A stretch of 64,000 nt of DNA from Chitinophaga sancti (GCF_034424315.1 NZ_CP139972.1:2170001-2234000); one strand, 5' to 3'. Positions 26,346 through 38,533 are shown, counted from the stretch's first letter. Made by a program: numbers and translations. Notes: generated from the letters alone by a model not told the origin.

Positions 26346-27377
26346 ATGCGCGAAGGGAAAGACCTTATCCTGGCAACGAAACCATTTGCCAACGAAATCA
26401 GGTCCAGGAGCTGGTTCCACCTCATTACAACTTTGGGGCTGCTGATACTCGCTTTGAGTGGCACGTTGGTATTGCCTTATTTTTTAGCGAGACTGGCTGC
26501 CAGTATTTTTGCAGGATTAGTGATTGTGCGGACTTTCGTTATCTATCATGATCATCAGCACCATACCATATTACATCATTCAAAACTGGCGGATGCCATT
26601 ATGACCGTTTTCGGCATTTACATCCTGGCGCCTACCAGTATCTGGAAGAGATCTCATGACTATCATCATAAACATAATTCCAAATTGTTCAGTGCCAGCA
26701 TAGGTTCCTACCCTATTGCCACCAGGCAGAAGTTTGAGCAGATGAGCCGTAAGGAAAGAAGGTCTTACCTCTTTACCAGGCATCCGCTCACGATCCTGGC
26801 AGGATACCTCTCTATGTTTATGATCGGCATGTGCCTGCAATCATTTTTGAGCAGTCCGAAGAAGCACCTGGATAGTTTACTGGCCCTGGTGCTACATTTT
26901 TGTGGTAGTGCTGCGGTGATCTATTTCCTGGGCTGGCAGGCATGGGCACTGTTTATCCTGATCCCTTTTTCTATTTCCTGTTGTATGGGGGCTTACCTGT
27001 TTTATGCGCAGCATAATTTCCCGGGTGTGACTTTCAACGACAATGAGGATTGGTGTTATCACGAGGCGGCTTTGTTGTCTTCCAGTTTTATGATGATGTC
27101 ACCGTTTATGAACTGGGTAACGGCGAATATCGGCTATCATCATATCCATCATCTGAATGCGCGTATTCCGTTTTATCGCTTGCCGCAGGCAATGGCGGAG
27201 ATCCCGGAATTGCAGGATGCGAAGACCACCAGTCTGCGGATCAGGGAGGTTATTGCCTGTTTAAGGCTGAAGATCTGGGATCCCCAGCTAAAGCGCATGA
27301 TCACCCTGCGCGAGGCCGCAGCGCTGAAAGCACCTGCATATAAAGTGGCTGGCCCGCAACCTTTAGGTTTTTCTTAA
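26346..27377 (+). CDS. membrane fatty acid desaturase
   Basis: 343 residues from the ATG at 26346; a longer frame to 26238 overlaps the acyltransferase gene and is unlikely. It has four or more membrane segments and the three di-iron histidine boxes HDHQHH, HDYHHKHN and HHIHH, with AQHNFPGV before the last. These are diagnostic of integral-membrane acyl-lipid desaturases, which introduce cis double bonds using O2 and an electron donor. Next to the LpxL-like gene it suggests a unit that adjusts membrane lipid composition. Confidence 0.92.
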   Translation: MREGKDLILATKPFANEIRSRSWFHLITTLGLLILALSGTLVLPYFLARLAASIFAGLVIVRTFVIYHDHQHHTILHHSKLADAIMTVFGIYILAPTSIWKRSHDYHHKHNSKLFSASIGSYPIATRQKFEQMSRKERRSYLFTRHPLTILAGYLSMFMIGMCLQSFLSSPKKHLDSLLALVLHFCGSAAVIYFLGWQAWALFILIPFSISCCMGAYLFYAQHNFPGVTFNDNEDWCYHEAALLSSSFMMMSPFMNWVTANIGYHHIHHLNARIPFYRLPQAMAEIPELQDAKTTSLRIREVIACLRLKIWDPQLKRMITLREAAALKAPAYKVAGPQPLGFS

Positions 27378-27390
27378 CATTTATAATTAT

Positions 27391-27434
27391 GGAAAAAGGA
27401 TTTTCTGCGAATCATGGTAGAAAATCCTTTTTCC
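27391..27434. promoter_or_regulatory. 16-bp perfect hairpin directly against the VWA gene start
   Basis: GGAAAAAGGATTTTCT (27391-27406) pairs perfectly with 27419-27434, leaving a 12-base loop that contains an ATG (27414). The ATG at 27435 begins at the base of the stem. No T-run follows, so it is not a standard terminator; control of translation start, or a two-way stop for the desaturase transcript, are both possible. Confidence 0.65.
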
Positions 27435-28646
27435 ATGAGTCCGAAGTACCTTATCCCCGTTGGCACTTTTTTCTGTGCTTTGATATTAATGGGCGCTGTA
27501 AATAAACGTGCCGATGTTGTTCCCCCTCCTTCCAATATCGATTCTCCTTACACTATTGCAGATTCTCCTCATTCCCAGGCAAAGATCCAGGTAGTTTTTG
27601 CATTGGATGCTACCGGCAGTATGTCTGGTTTGATTGGCGCTGCCAAGGAGAAAATATGGTCTATTGCGGGTAGTCTTGCACAGGCAGATCCTGCACCGGC
27701 TATTGAGATTGGGTTGATCTTTTACCGTGACAGGGGGGATCAGTTTATTACGAGAAGGGTGGCATTGTCAGGCGATATGGATGATGTGTATGAGCAGCTG
27801 ATGCAGATGACGGCAGATGGTGGAGGTGATAGTCCGGAGAGTGTGAACCAGGCCTTGAATGAGGCAATCACGCGGTTTAAATGGGATACGGCGGCGAGTA
27901 CATATAAGACGGTGTTCCTGGTGGGGGATTGTCCTCCACATATGGATTACAGGGATGATGTGAAGTACCCGGTGAGTTGTAAACTGGCAGCGCAAAAGGA
28001 TATTGTGCTGAATACGATACTGATGGGGGATAACTATAATGCGAAGAAGGTGTGGAGGGATATTGCGAATTGCAACCAGGGGAGTTTTACCCAGGTGAAT
28101 ATGGATGCAAATGATATACAGGTGAATACTCCTTATGATGACCAGATAGCGGAGTTGTCAGACAAGCTGGATAATAGCAGGATCTATTATGGGAATGAGG
28201 AGGAGAAAACGGCTTATTCAAGGAAGGTATCCAAGAGTAAGTACATCAGTGAGAATGTGTCATCTAATGTAAAGGCGCAAAGAGCGGAGTATAATACAAC
28301 GAAGGCGGGGAAAGGGGCTTATTATGGAAAGAAAGAATTGCTGGAGAATTATAGGGATAAGTCTGTGACCGTAGGAACGATTAAAACAGAGGAATTGCCG
28401 GATGAGATGAAAATGATGACGATGGAAGAGCGGGAGGCATACCTGAAAAAGAAAGTGGCAGAGCGGGATAGCCTGAATAAAGAATTAGGTAAATATGTGA
28501 AAATGCGGCAGGAGTATATAGAGAAGGATCTGAAGCAGCGGAAGGCGGAAGACGTGGATAGTTCATTTACGAATAAGATATATAAGAGTATACAGCAGCA
28601 GACGGAGAAGAAGAAGATATATCTGAAGAAGGATGCGAAGTATTAA
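27435..28646 (+). CDS. secreted or anchored von Willebrand factor A domain protein
   Basis: About 403 residues from the ATG at 27435. The in-frame ATG at 27414 would add 7 residues and lies in a hairpin loop. There is an N-terminal hydrophobic segment (YLIPVGTFFCALILMGAV), then a VWA domain at about 60-230 with the MIDAS variant DATGSMSG, GLIFYRDRGD and ADGGGDSPE. The C-terminal 170 residues are charged and probably coiled (MTMEEREAYLKKKVAERDSL). Such proteins bind divalent metal and partner proteins outside the cytoplasm; the partner is unknown. Confidence 0.85.
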   Translation: MSPKYLIPVGTFFCALILMGAVNKRADVVPPPSNIDSPYTIADSPHSQAKIQVVFALDATGSMSGLIGAAKEKIWSIAGSLAQADPAPAIEIGLIFYRDRGDQFITRRVALSGDMDDVYEQLMQMTADGGGDSPESVNQALNEAITRFKWDTAASTYKTVFLVGDCPPHMDYRDDVKYPVSCKLAAQKDIVLNTILMGDNYNAKKVWRDIANCNQGSFTQVNMDANDIQVNTPYDDQIAELSDKLDNSRIYYGNEEEKTAYSRKVSKSKYISENVSSNVKAQRAEYNTTKAGKGAYYGKKELLENYRDKSVTVGTIKTEELPDEMKMMTMEEREAYLKKKVAERDSLNKELGKYVKMRQEYIEKDLKQRKAEDVDSSFTNKIYKSIQQQTEKKKIYLKKDAKY

Positions 28647-28693
28647 AGTTTATATAAGGATAGATGTAGGATTTTAATTTTAGGTTTTGATAC

Positions 28694-28727
28694 ACCCCGG
28701 GGTATTTACCCCGGGGTTATTTTTTTG
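28694..28727 (+). terminator. GC-rich terminator after VWA gene
   Basis: Two copies of ACCCCGGGGT separated by ATTT, able to form one 10-bp stem, followed by TTATTTTTTT. 48 bases after the VWA stop. Confidence 0.85.
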
Positions 28728-28876
28728 TTAAATGGCGGGTGATGATTTGAACAAACCTGTTTATTTATCAGTTATTAATAGACACCCATCATATAGATAT
28801 TAACTATTAAAATATAGAATATATTAATTGTGTTTATATCCCTAAAGTCCTAATTTTATCATCCTGGTAATTATAA

Positions 28877-31177
<2,301 letters not shown>

Positions 31178-31190
31178 CTTTTAAGTTTAA

Positions 31191-31288
31191 GAAGAGGAGT
31201 TTGGATCAAAAGTAATTTGGAGGCATTGCGGGCTTATGAAAAGTGGATTAGATCCGGGAAATTACTTTTGATCCAGGCTCCTCTTTAT
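31191..31288. repeat. intergenic inverted-repeat element, copy 2
   Basis: GAGGAG at the left end pairs with CTCCTC at the right end. Inside are GATCAAAAGTAATTTGGAGG and TTACTTTTGATCCAGGCTC, an imperfect inverted repeat clearly related to the copy at 23203-23313. As in that copy, it fills the space between two convergent genes (katG and the FtsX permease). Confidence 0.75.
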
Positions 31289-31302
31289 TTGCAGTAAGGC
31301 AT

Positions 31303-33669
31303 TCACTCTGTTCTAAGGCTTTTAACAGGGTTTGCCAAACCAGCAGTGATTGCTTTATGGCCTACGCTGACTATAACAACCAGCACTGACAGTAGTATGG
31401 CATACAAAAATATATCCCACCCTATTGAGATATGGTACTGATAGCCTGTGAGCCAATACGCCATATAATAATACCCCAGCGGTGCTGCTACTAAAAAAGC
31501 CAAAACAGACAGCCACATAAACTCTTGCAGGAACAGCTGTACGATTTGCTGCACAGAGGCCCCCAACACCTTTCGAATACCGACCTCCCGGGTCTTTTGC
31601 ACCACGAGGAATGATACCAGCCCATACATACCCATGCAGGAAATAAATATAGCAACCAGGGTAAACAGGTGAAATAACCTGTTGACTAATATTTCAGTAC
31701 TATAAAAACGGCTCACTGTTTCATCTATGAAGGTGGGTTCAAAAAGGCGGGAAGGCAATTGTTCATGAAATAATTGCTCCAAAACCGGCAGCTGTGCCAG
31801 ATCCATTTTCACCGCCATCTTAAAAAGATTGCCTGGTTTCGATGTCATCAACATCGGTACGATCTTATCTTTCAAAGGAGCATTGTGATAGTCTTTCAAC
31901 ACTCCTACAACGGGGATCAGCGGGTAACTGGTATCGCCCAGTCTCAATCGTTTCCCGATAATGTCTGCAGGATTCTTAAACCCTAATACCTTTACTGCGG
32001 TTTCATTCAGTATTACCTCATTTGCATTGCGTGGGAAATTACCTTCCTTCAGTTGCAAACGAAAGGTTTTTACATAATCAGTATCCACATTCCTATAAGT
32101 GATCTCAAAACTCTCGGGATGAATGTTATTTTCAAAAGTAATGTAACTCCCTCCTGGTCTGAGCACTGCCGGAGGCGCATCGCAAAGTGTGACGGATTGT
32201 ATACCGGGTAATTGCTGCACCTGGCTTTTCAGATAATGATAGCCATCCTGTTTCCAGGGCAGCTCCAGTAATACAATAGCATCTTTATCAAAACCCATCG
32301 GCTGATCTCTGAAGAATTTCATTTGCCGGGATACGACCAGGGTGCCTATAATCAATAACTGGGCAATAATAAACTGCGTTATAATCAATCCCCGGCGTAG
32401 TGAGATACCTCCCGCCTGCTTCATGATCTTCATCGGGTTCAGACGGGATAATATGAGCGCCGGATATACGCCAGCCATCAATGTGATCACCAGGCCCAGG
32501 ATGATGATAAATAAGATCGTCGCAGGGCTTAATATCTGCATTGTGACGGGCTTGTTCAACCATTCCCGGATTTGGGGCAATGCAAATGCTGCCAGGATAA
32601 CGCCAGCTATTACAGCCATGCCTACCAGCAATGCCGTTTCTTTCATAAAGAGTGCAAATAACTGGCGCCGGTTGCTGCCCAGGGCCTTCCTCACGCCCAC
32701 TTCCTTTGCGCGCGTGATAGACTGTACCGTAGAAAGATTGACAAAATTAATACATGCCACCATCAGCAGGAACAAGCCTATCAGACTCATAGCTGACAGC
32801 TCTCCATATGACCAGCCGGTATCTCCATAACGATCAAAGGTGGTATTGAAATGGATGTCTTTCAGTGACTGGAAATAACTGGAATCGCGGGTATTTGAAT
32901 TAGCAAATAAGGGGGTATAATGCCGTGCTACAAAGGCTGGCAATTGGGCCTCCATATTCTCTATTTTCTGATGCTTTCCCAGCAGGAAGTAACATTGAGA
33001 GGAGAGGATGAAATTATCCCATTTCAATGGATCATTAAAAGAGCTCGTCCACCAGGTGCGGAGTGTGGCATAAGACAAAACAACATTCAACGAAATATCT
33101 GTATTTCCGGGAGGATTTTCCAGCACACCTGTGATACGATAAGGTTTGCGTTCATTTCCTTCCAGCACCACTTTGCCTATCGCGTTTTGCCAGTTACCGA
33201 ACCACTTCTCCGCTATACTTTGGGAAATAGCAGCTGTGTAGGGTTCCTTCAACGCTGTTTTTGGATCGCCTGCCAGCCAGGGGAAATCGAAGATTTCAAA
33301 GATCTCCGGCTCTGCAAAGTAAACCAATGGCGCGCTGAAAAGCTGATCTCCAATCGCAAACTGATATCGCCTATCTCTATACATCGCAGCCACCTTTTCT
33401 GCCTGGGGGAATTCTCGTCTCAGCGCATCTGACATAGGCAGGGGCGAGCAGCCATCGTAGTCTATTCGCCCATCCCGGTAAGTCTCTGTCGATACGACTC
33501 TGTAAATTCTATCGCGTTTGCTGTGGAAAGTGTCAATACTCAGTTCATGGCGGATCAGGATGAATAGCAACAGGCTGGCAGCAATACCTACTGCCAGCCC
33601 GGTTGTATTAAGTAAGGTGAACATTTTCCGTTTTCCGAGACTGCGGAACAGCCATTTCAAATGGGTCAT
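31303..33669 (-). CDS. MacB/FtsX-type ABC transporter permease
   Basis: About 788 residues from the ATG at 33669 (MTHLKWLFRSLGKRKMFTLL), the usual N-terminus of this family; an in-frame start at 33732 is possible. An N-terminal membrane helix (LLNTTGLAVGIAASLLLFIL) precedes a MacB-like periplasmic domain, then an FtsX unit with three helices (about 300-430). A second periplasmic domain (about 450-670) and a second FtsX unit (KTREVGIRKVLGASVQQIVQLF) follow. In Bacteroidota these long permeases are often encoded without an ATPase, as here, and are thought to share one. The substrate is unknown. Confidence 0.92.
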   Translation of the reverse strand: MTHLKWLFRSLGKRKMFTLLNTTGLAVGIAASLLLFILIRHELSIDTFHSKRDRIYRVVSTETYRDGRIDYDGCSPLPMSDALRREFPQAEKVAAMYRDRRYQFAIGDQLFSAPLVYFAEPEIFEIFDFPWLAGDPKTALKEPYTAAISQSIAEKWFGNWQNAIGKVVLEGNERKPYRITGVLENPPGNTDISLNVVLSYATLRTWWTSSFNDPLKWDNFILSSQCYFLLGKHQKIENMEAQLPAFVARHYTPLFANSNTRDSSYFQSLKDIHFNTTFDRYGDTGWSYGELSAMSLIGLFLLMVACINFVNLSTVQSITRAKEVGVRKALGSNRRQLFALFMKETALLVGMAVIAGVILAAFALPQIREWLNKPVTMQILSPATILFIIILGLVITLMAGVYPALILSRLNPMKIMKQAGGISLRRGLIITQFIIAQLLIIGTLVVSRQMKFFRDQPMGFDKDAIVLLELPWKQDGYHYLKSQVQQLPGIQSVTLCDAPPAVLRPGGSYITFENNIHPESFEITYRNVDTDYVKTFRLQLKEGNFPRNANEVILNETAVKVLGFKNPADIIGKRLRLGDTSYPLIPVVGVLKDYHNAPLKDKIVPMLMTSKPGNLFKMAVKMDLAQLPVLEQLFHEQLPSRLFEPTFIDETVSRFYSTEILVNRLFHLFTLVAIFISCMGMYGLVSFLVVQKTREVGIRKVLGASVQQIVQLFLQEFMWLSVLAFLVAAPLGYYYMAYWLTGYQYHISIGWDIFLYAILLSVLVVIVSVGHKAITAGLANPVKSLRTE

Positions 33670-33792
33670 TTCTGAAACTTTAGAAAAAGACGTTGTACAA
33701 AAATGGAGCAACTTTATAAGTCTCTGATTCACAATAAACTCCTTTGTTATAACTGTCCATTATTGAACAGGAAAACGTTCCATCATGAACGC

Positions 33793-36303
33793 CTAATTTT
33801 TCACCTTGCAATTTAGTAATCCTGTTCCCGTATCAGTAGAAATATTAAAATTATCAAATGTCATATTAGCGGCATGCACGCGCAGCCCTGCCTTACCGCT
33901 GATAAACGGATTCGGATCAGTGTATGTTATAACAGGTGTGAGCATATCATCCAGGTAGATCTTAATATCCGCACCATTGATCACCGCCCTGAGTTTGTAA
34001 GATTGTCCTGCTGTCAATACCTGGCTTTTATACGCGAGGGTTGTCCAGTTGTAATTCTCTTTACCAAACACAATACCCCCTGCTTCTATACCTGCATAAT
34101 AGCCCTGTTGGTAATCAGAACTGGTAGCGGTTGATTGTCCAAACTGCTCTGCTGCCGGGTTACGCGTACGGAAAATCAAGCCACCGTTGCCAGAGGATGG
34201 ACAGGTGACATCTGCTTCTACGGTGTAATCCGTCCAGCCTACATGGCCCATGGTTCTCTTGCCGAAGCCATTAATGCCGGCTTTCGCAGCTGTTACGCCC
34301 CATGGACCATTGTCGTAATTCCATAATGCAGCAAAATTACCTGCATCGAAATTGTCAGCGCCACTGGGTACGATCGTGCTTCCTGTTTCAAATTTCAGGC
34401 TGGCAAAATCAAATTCTCCTTCTACCGTTTCTAACCTGAGCGTGTGATAGCCGGCGGGAAGCTGCAGGTTCTTTAATACAGCGGTACGCCAGGTCGTCAA
34501 GGCACCGGTGGCAGGAATGGCAATGATGCCGGATATATCAGCCCCATCACAGTATACCCGTAATTTACAGGCAGTGTAGGTAGTTGCATATCGTAAGCCC
34601 AGGTGGTAGGGGCCTGCTGCCTGCACGTTCACGTTGTAATTGTACCATTCACCTGTTTGATTCCAGCCAATATTCTGTCCGCCTTCCTCACAATCGCGGA
34701 TATCAACATTATCTGTACGGTATCTGCCACCGGTATTACCGGCGGAAAGGTCGTGGTAAGCGACTCCTTCCCCACCCTCATTGTAATGCACGGCGGGTAT
34801 GGTGCCGGGAACGGGTTTGTAAAAACTAAATACACCACTGCCATTAACCTTATTGCTAAAAGCAGTGTAACCAAAATCTGCATGATCGCTATAGGTAGTG
34901 ACCCCAATTTTACCACCAGTTGCGATATTGGCTGTACGTGTAGATTTCAGCATACCATCGATATAAATCCTGAAAGTTGCGCCTTCTTTTTCTACCCGGA
35001 TCACGTGCCATTTCTGGTAGTCGTACCCGGGAGGAAGGGCAATGGCATTGACACCGATGGAGGTTCCGTTTACTTTGATATCTGTCTCCAGTGTGTTGTC
35101 GTAACTACTTAGCAGGGCAGTACCATAGGTATTTTCATCGATGTAGGAAAACACAGCGCCAAAGCGGGCAGCATTGGCACCTCTGCCCATTTCCTTCATA
35201 TTGAATTCAGCGGTATAATTTGCAGCACTGGTTGCGGTGTTGATTTGTTTGTACCAGGTAGCAGTCGTTTTCGTATCCTGCCACATGAGTTCCTGGTTGT
35301 AGATACCCCATGTACCGCCATTGATATTCGTCCAGTTGCTACCAATATCCGTGCGGTCAAAGCGATCATAGCAGGTAGGCAGCGCAGGTGTAGGCTGTGT
35401 CCAGTTGGTAGGGCCATATACCTGTATCCTGTCGCCATTGAAGCCCATCGGATCGATGTTTAATTTCCGGTTTGGGCCCACAATACTGCTTTGTCCGAGC
35501 AGGTTATGATAGGTGATGTACCAGCTGTCGAGGTCAGGACCAATAAAGGAAGTGCTATGGCCCAGGCCAAAGAAAGTACCTTCGGTGTTCAACAAAACCG
35601 GGTTGTTAGCAGCTGCTGTATAACTCCCTAAAGGGGTGGTAGCAGTAGCATAGTTAACCCGGTAACCTTTACTGAATACATGATTGCCGGTGTAGGTCAG
35701 GTAGTATGTGCCATTGCGTTTGAACAGGGTAGAGCCCTCGGTCCATCCGTTCAGATTGGCACCGCTCAGGGTAGTTGCGGATCCGATCAACAAAGGACTG
35801 CTCATCGTAGATCCCTGGATACCACTGCCACCAGCATTTGTAAAATACATAGCGGCATTGTCATCAATGAACACAGAACCATCGATAGAATGGCCCAGGT
35901 TAGCTGTCTGCAAAGAGAAAGGACCTGTAGGGCTATCAGCGGACAAGACATAATGCCCGTTGCCTGCTGGTGAGGTATACATGTAAAAAGTGCCGTTCCA
36001 GTAAATGACTTCAGGGGCATAGGCACCTTTGGAAGTCGTAAGGGATGCAGGCACGGCCAGCCCTTCGTAGGTCCAGCTGGCCAGATCCCAGCTGCTCCAG
36101 CATTTTACGCCACTCTGATCATCGCGGGTACTACAGTACAGGTAGAACTTACCCCTGAATTTAAAAATGTAAGGATCACCGATACCGTATTCACTCCATT
36201 CGTCAGAAAGGGTACGTGGATTTGTAATCTGGCAAAATGTTTGAAGGGAACAGCAAAGAAAAAAAATCAATAACGTGACTTTGAGGGAATTCATGTTGGC
36301 CAT
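33793..36303 (-). CDS. secreted multidomain GH43 glycoside hydrolase with carbohydrate-binding modules
   Basis: 836 residues with a signal peptide (LKVTLLIFFLCCSLQTFC). Residues 28-320 form a five-bladed GH43 catalytic domain with Asp43 (GDPYIF) as base, Asp141 (IDGSVF) as pKa modulator and Glu189 (GWTEGSTLF) as acid. Then come a concanavalin-like/DUF1080-type module (about 320-480), a CBM6-like module (about 500-640; GGEGVAYHDL, GEWYNYNVNV) and another concanavalin-like module to the end. The likely substrate is an arabinose- or xylose-containing polymer. There is no SusCD pair next to it. A start three residues later (ATG 36294) is equally possible. Confidence 0.92.
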   Translation of the reverse strand: MANMNSLKVTLLIFFLCCSLQTFCQITNPRTLSDEWSEYGIGDPYIFKFRGKFYLYCSTRDDQSGVKCWSSWDLASWTYEGLAVPASLTTSKGAYAPEVIYWNGTFYMYTSPAGNGHYVLSADSPTGPFSLQTANLGHSIDGSVFIDDNAAMYFTNAGGSGIQGSTMSSPLLIGSATTLSGANLNGWTEGSTLFKRNGTYYLTYTGNHVFSKGYRVNYATATTPLGSYTAAANNPVLLNTEGTFFGLGHSTSFIGPDLDSWYITYHNLLGQSSIVGPNRKLNIDPMGFNGDRIQVYGPTNWTQPTPALPTCYDRFDRTDIGSNWTNINGGTWGIYNQELMWQDTKTTATWYKQINTATSAANYTAEFNMKEMGRGANAARFGAVFSYIDENTYGTALLSSYDNTLETDIKVNGTSIGVNAIALPPGYDYQKWHVIRVEKEGATFRIYIDGMLKSTRTANIATGGKIGVTTYSDHADFGYTAFSNKVNGSGVFSFYKPVPGTIPAVHYNEGGEGVAYHDLSAGNTGGRYRTDNVDIRDCEEGGQNIGWNQTGEWYNYNVNVQAAGPYHLGLRYATTYTACKLRVYCDGADISGIIAIPATGALTTWRTAVLKNLQLPAGYHTLRLETVEGEFDFASLKFETGSTIVPSGADNFDAGNFAALWNYDNGPWGVTAAKAGINGFGKRTMGHVGWTDYTVEADVTCPSSGNGGLIFRTRNPAAEQFGQSTATSSDYQQGYYAGIEAGGIVFGKENYNWTTLAYKSQVLTAGQSYKLRAVINGADIKIYLDDMLTPVITYTDPNPFISGKAGLRVHAANMTFDNFNISTDTGTGLLNCKVKN

Positions 36304-36375
36304 AAAATATAGGATTTGTACGATAAATTATGGAATTTCGCTCAACCTGCGTCTGATTATTTTAAACATATACTC

Positions 36376-37407
36376 ATGAGAAAAACCTTGCTTATTCTTG
36401 CGCTGCTTTATTGCAGCCATTCGCTTGTTGCCCAGCAGTTTACAGCCATTTACAATGCCGACTCCACTTTAACCGGTTTTGATAACTCCAGCACCCAAAC
36501 AAGGATAGCCCCACAACTTGTAACAGTAGGCGGCAGCAAATTTCAGGATGTCGTTGCCGTTATGAAAGAAGATAAGCAGGGAAAATGGTATGGTTATTAC
36601 CTTTTCAGTTCAATGAAAACTGCGGGAACGGATAGTTTGTACATGTTTGACAATGCATTTGATTGTGAAAATGAAGGTTTCATCCGGTTTACAGATCACA
36701 AAACGGAGCAGACAGGGATCTTTAACCGTAATGGAAAGATCGTGGTTCCGGCGGCATATAATTACGTTTCCATGGTGACGAACGGGATGGTGATTGCATT
36801 GCAGGGTGCTAAAAAAGTGCAGGATGGAGAACATTTTTACTACAGTGGGGGAAAGACTTTACTGATAGATACCACTAATAAGGTATTGGTGAGCGATTTC
36901 GGCAAGGCAGAGGATCTGAATATGTATTCTGTAAAGATAGCAGATACACCCAGTGCAGATACAACGAGAATGAGTTTTGCGGGCGTAAACGGGAAATACT
37001 ATACTTTCCAGGTGTATGGTAAGGAGTTTAGTCAGTGGCTGCATCAGGAGCTGTTGCCTGGCCTGACAAAAGAAAAACTGGCAGCGAATACATTTGCAGA
37101 GGTTACGTATTGGGATGAAGAGAATTGGATCCATGAGGATAAAAAAAAGTTTATTGACAAGCATTGGGATTTCCTGCTGGCAAAGTTCCGGGATGGAGCT
37201 GCATTCAATTTAGTCAGTGGTAATTTCAATCCGTTTATTATGGAAGGGCCACTATATGATAAGTATATGAATAATTGTTTTCAGTCCAAAGACTGGCAAT
37301 ATCCATCCTGGAGCATTTTCTTTGGGGGCAGTAATGAGAAAGGGCAACTTGATTTTTTAAGAACAGAAGAGGGGTATAAATTGATTGGGGTAGGATTTGC
37401 GAAATAA
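36376..37407 (+). CDS. exported hypothetical protein with WG-repeat-like segment
   Basis: 343 residues from the ATG at 36376, whose product starts with a clear signal peptide (KTLLILALLYCSHSLVAQ); a frame reaching 36316 lacks this advantage. Residues about 110-150 (GIFNRNGKIVVPAAYNYVSM) resemble one WG/KWG beta repeat; the rest is not recognised. Divergent from the GH43 gene, with only 72 bases between the starts. Probably periplasmic. Confidence 0.7.
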   Translation: MRKTLLILALLYCSHSLVAQQFTAIYNADSTLTGFDNSSTQTRIAPQLVTVGGSKFQDVVAVMKEDKQGKWYGYYLFSSMKTAGTDSLYMFDNAFDCENEGFIRFTDHKTEQTGIFNRNGKIVVPAAYNYVSMVTNGMVIALQGAKKVQDGEHFYYSGGKTLLIDTTNKVLVSDFGKAEDLNMYSVKIADTPSADTTRMSFAGVNGKYYTFQVYGKEFSQWLHQELLPGLTKEKLAANTFAEVTYWDEENWIHEDKKKFIDKHWDFLLAKFRDGAAFNLVSGNFNPFIMEGPLYDKYMNNCFQSKDWQYPSWSIFFGGSNEKGQLDFLRTEEGYKLIGVGFAK

Positions 37408-37449
37408 CAATTTTAGGTATATTAGCATGATTAACCCACATTAGAGATT

Positions 37450-37575
37450 ATGAAACACCTATTATTGGTGCTAACTGTATTGTTAACCAGTTCAACCCAG
37501 GCTCAGACTTTATTTGATGGAGATTTTGAAAAAGGTACCAGCGGATGGGTATTAGGTAATTCATTGATGGCTTAG
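37450..37575 (+). pseudogene. N-terminal remnant of a secreted protein
   Basis: 41 codons: a good signal peptide (HLLLVLTVLLTSSTQAQ) followed by LFDGDFEKGTSGWVLGNS, the typical first strand of a carbohydrate-binding (CBM4/9-like) module, and then a TAG. A full module would need some 130 more residues, which are absent downstream. It is the start of a gene deleted from its 3' side. Confidence 0.6.
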
Positions 37576-37699
37576 TGGCAGGCATGAGAATCGTCGAACT
37601 GTAAATTAAACTAAATACCCGGATTAGATCTTTTAGCGTAATTTTGCCAATTGCTTGTAGTGTGGAGTAGATTCACTCCATTCAATTTATCAAAGAAAA

Positions 37700-38305
37700 A
37701 TGAAAACAGAATTTTCGGGAGTATTGCAGGAAAACCTGCTATTCTGGAATATGTGGAATATAGCTTACGCATATGATCTGCTGGAGAAAGACCATGAGGG
37801 ATATGAGGCGCATTTTGAACTACTGCGTGAAATGTGGGAGTACTGCTGGAGGGCAGTGGCAGCTAAACGTATAGATAAGGATGAGTTTAATGAAGTATTT
37901 GGAAAGACTTACCCGGCAGAGTTTAATGATGAAGGAGAGTTTATAAATCCCAGGAATATATTGCATGAAACGTATGATGACATGCGGGAAGATGTATTGA
38001 GCGAGTTTTGCATTACCCTGCTGGTCGAGGCATTTAGCAATATCTATGATGGGGTGACATCAGGCAGGAGATATGGGGTGCGTGCGGGGGAGTTACCAAT
38101 AGAGGTGATTCATGGAATTGTGGCTTCTAACGGAGCGGCCTATGAGTTCGTATCCTTGCCGATCGTGCAAAATGAGCTGGCGGCGCAGACCAGGTTGCTG
38201 CAGGATTTAAGTCAGCCGAACCAGTATACGATGCAGGACAGGAATATTTTTAGAGATATTGCGGCCATGCAATCTATGCGGTTTATTGATACAGTGAGAA
38301 AATAA
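37700..38305 (+). CDS. hypothetical cytoplasmic protein
   Basis: 201 residues, acidic and mostly helical, with many aromatic residues near the N-terminus (NLLFWNMWNIAYAYDLLEKD). No signal peptide, membrane segment or known motif is seen. It is the last ordinary gene before the possible island border at 38393. Confidence 0.65.
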   Translation: MKTEFSGVLQENLLFWNMWNIAYAYDLLEKDHEGYEAHFELLREMWEYCWRAVAAKRIDKDEFNEVFGKTYPAEFNDEGEFINPRNILHETYDDMREDVLSEFCITLLVEAFSNIYDGVTSGRRYGVRAGELPIEVIHGIVASNGAAYEFVSLPIVQNELAAQTRLLQDLSQPNQYTMQDRNIFRDIAAMQSMRFIDTVRK

Positions 38306-38392
38306 AGGGGCAGGTTCAAGTTTTCAACCTGATCCTTTACTATAACAAAGTCAGTATTTCCTATAAAAGGAAAAGAGATAAGACTTATCCCT

Positions 38393-38423
38393 TTTTGTGC
38401 CCCCGGTTGGACAATTCTCGAAC
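38393..38423 (-). other. tRNA 3'-end-like remnant, possible left border of an island
   Basis: On the minus strand this reads as a T-arm-like GTTCGAG, then AATTGTCCAACC, then GGGGGCAC and a short A-rich tail. It matches the sequence at 52564-52594 at 18 of 25 positions over the conserved part, including the shared block ACAATTC-CGAAC and the preceding TTTTGTG. No tRNA body remains. I infer an old integration scar; the two copies enclose the peptide locus. Confidence 0.4.
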
Positions 38424-38533
38424 CAGCTTTATGAACTTTTTAAATTAAAAGCGTTGATAATTAAATAGATATAATGCACCTCCGTAAGGTATGCAACTAT
38501 ATTTTAGTAAGAGTGCTGTTCTGTCAGGTGACC

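Noticed and set aside
34603..35112. A 169-codon plus-strand frame opposite the GH43 gene.
   Set aside because: Antisense to CBM-type sequence that is clearly coding on the other strand.
37238..37441. A short minus-strand frame at the end of the 36376 gene.
   Set aside because: It overlaps the coding end on the other strand and has no start context or family.
38393..38423. A functional tRNA gene at the island borders.
   Set aside because: No acceptor, D-arm or anticodon arm can be folded; only a 3'-end-like stretch is present here and at 52564 and 61159.
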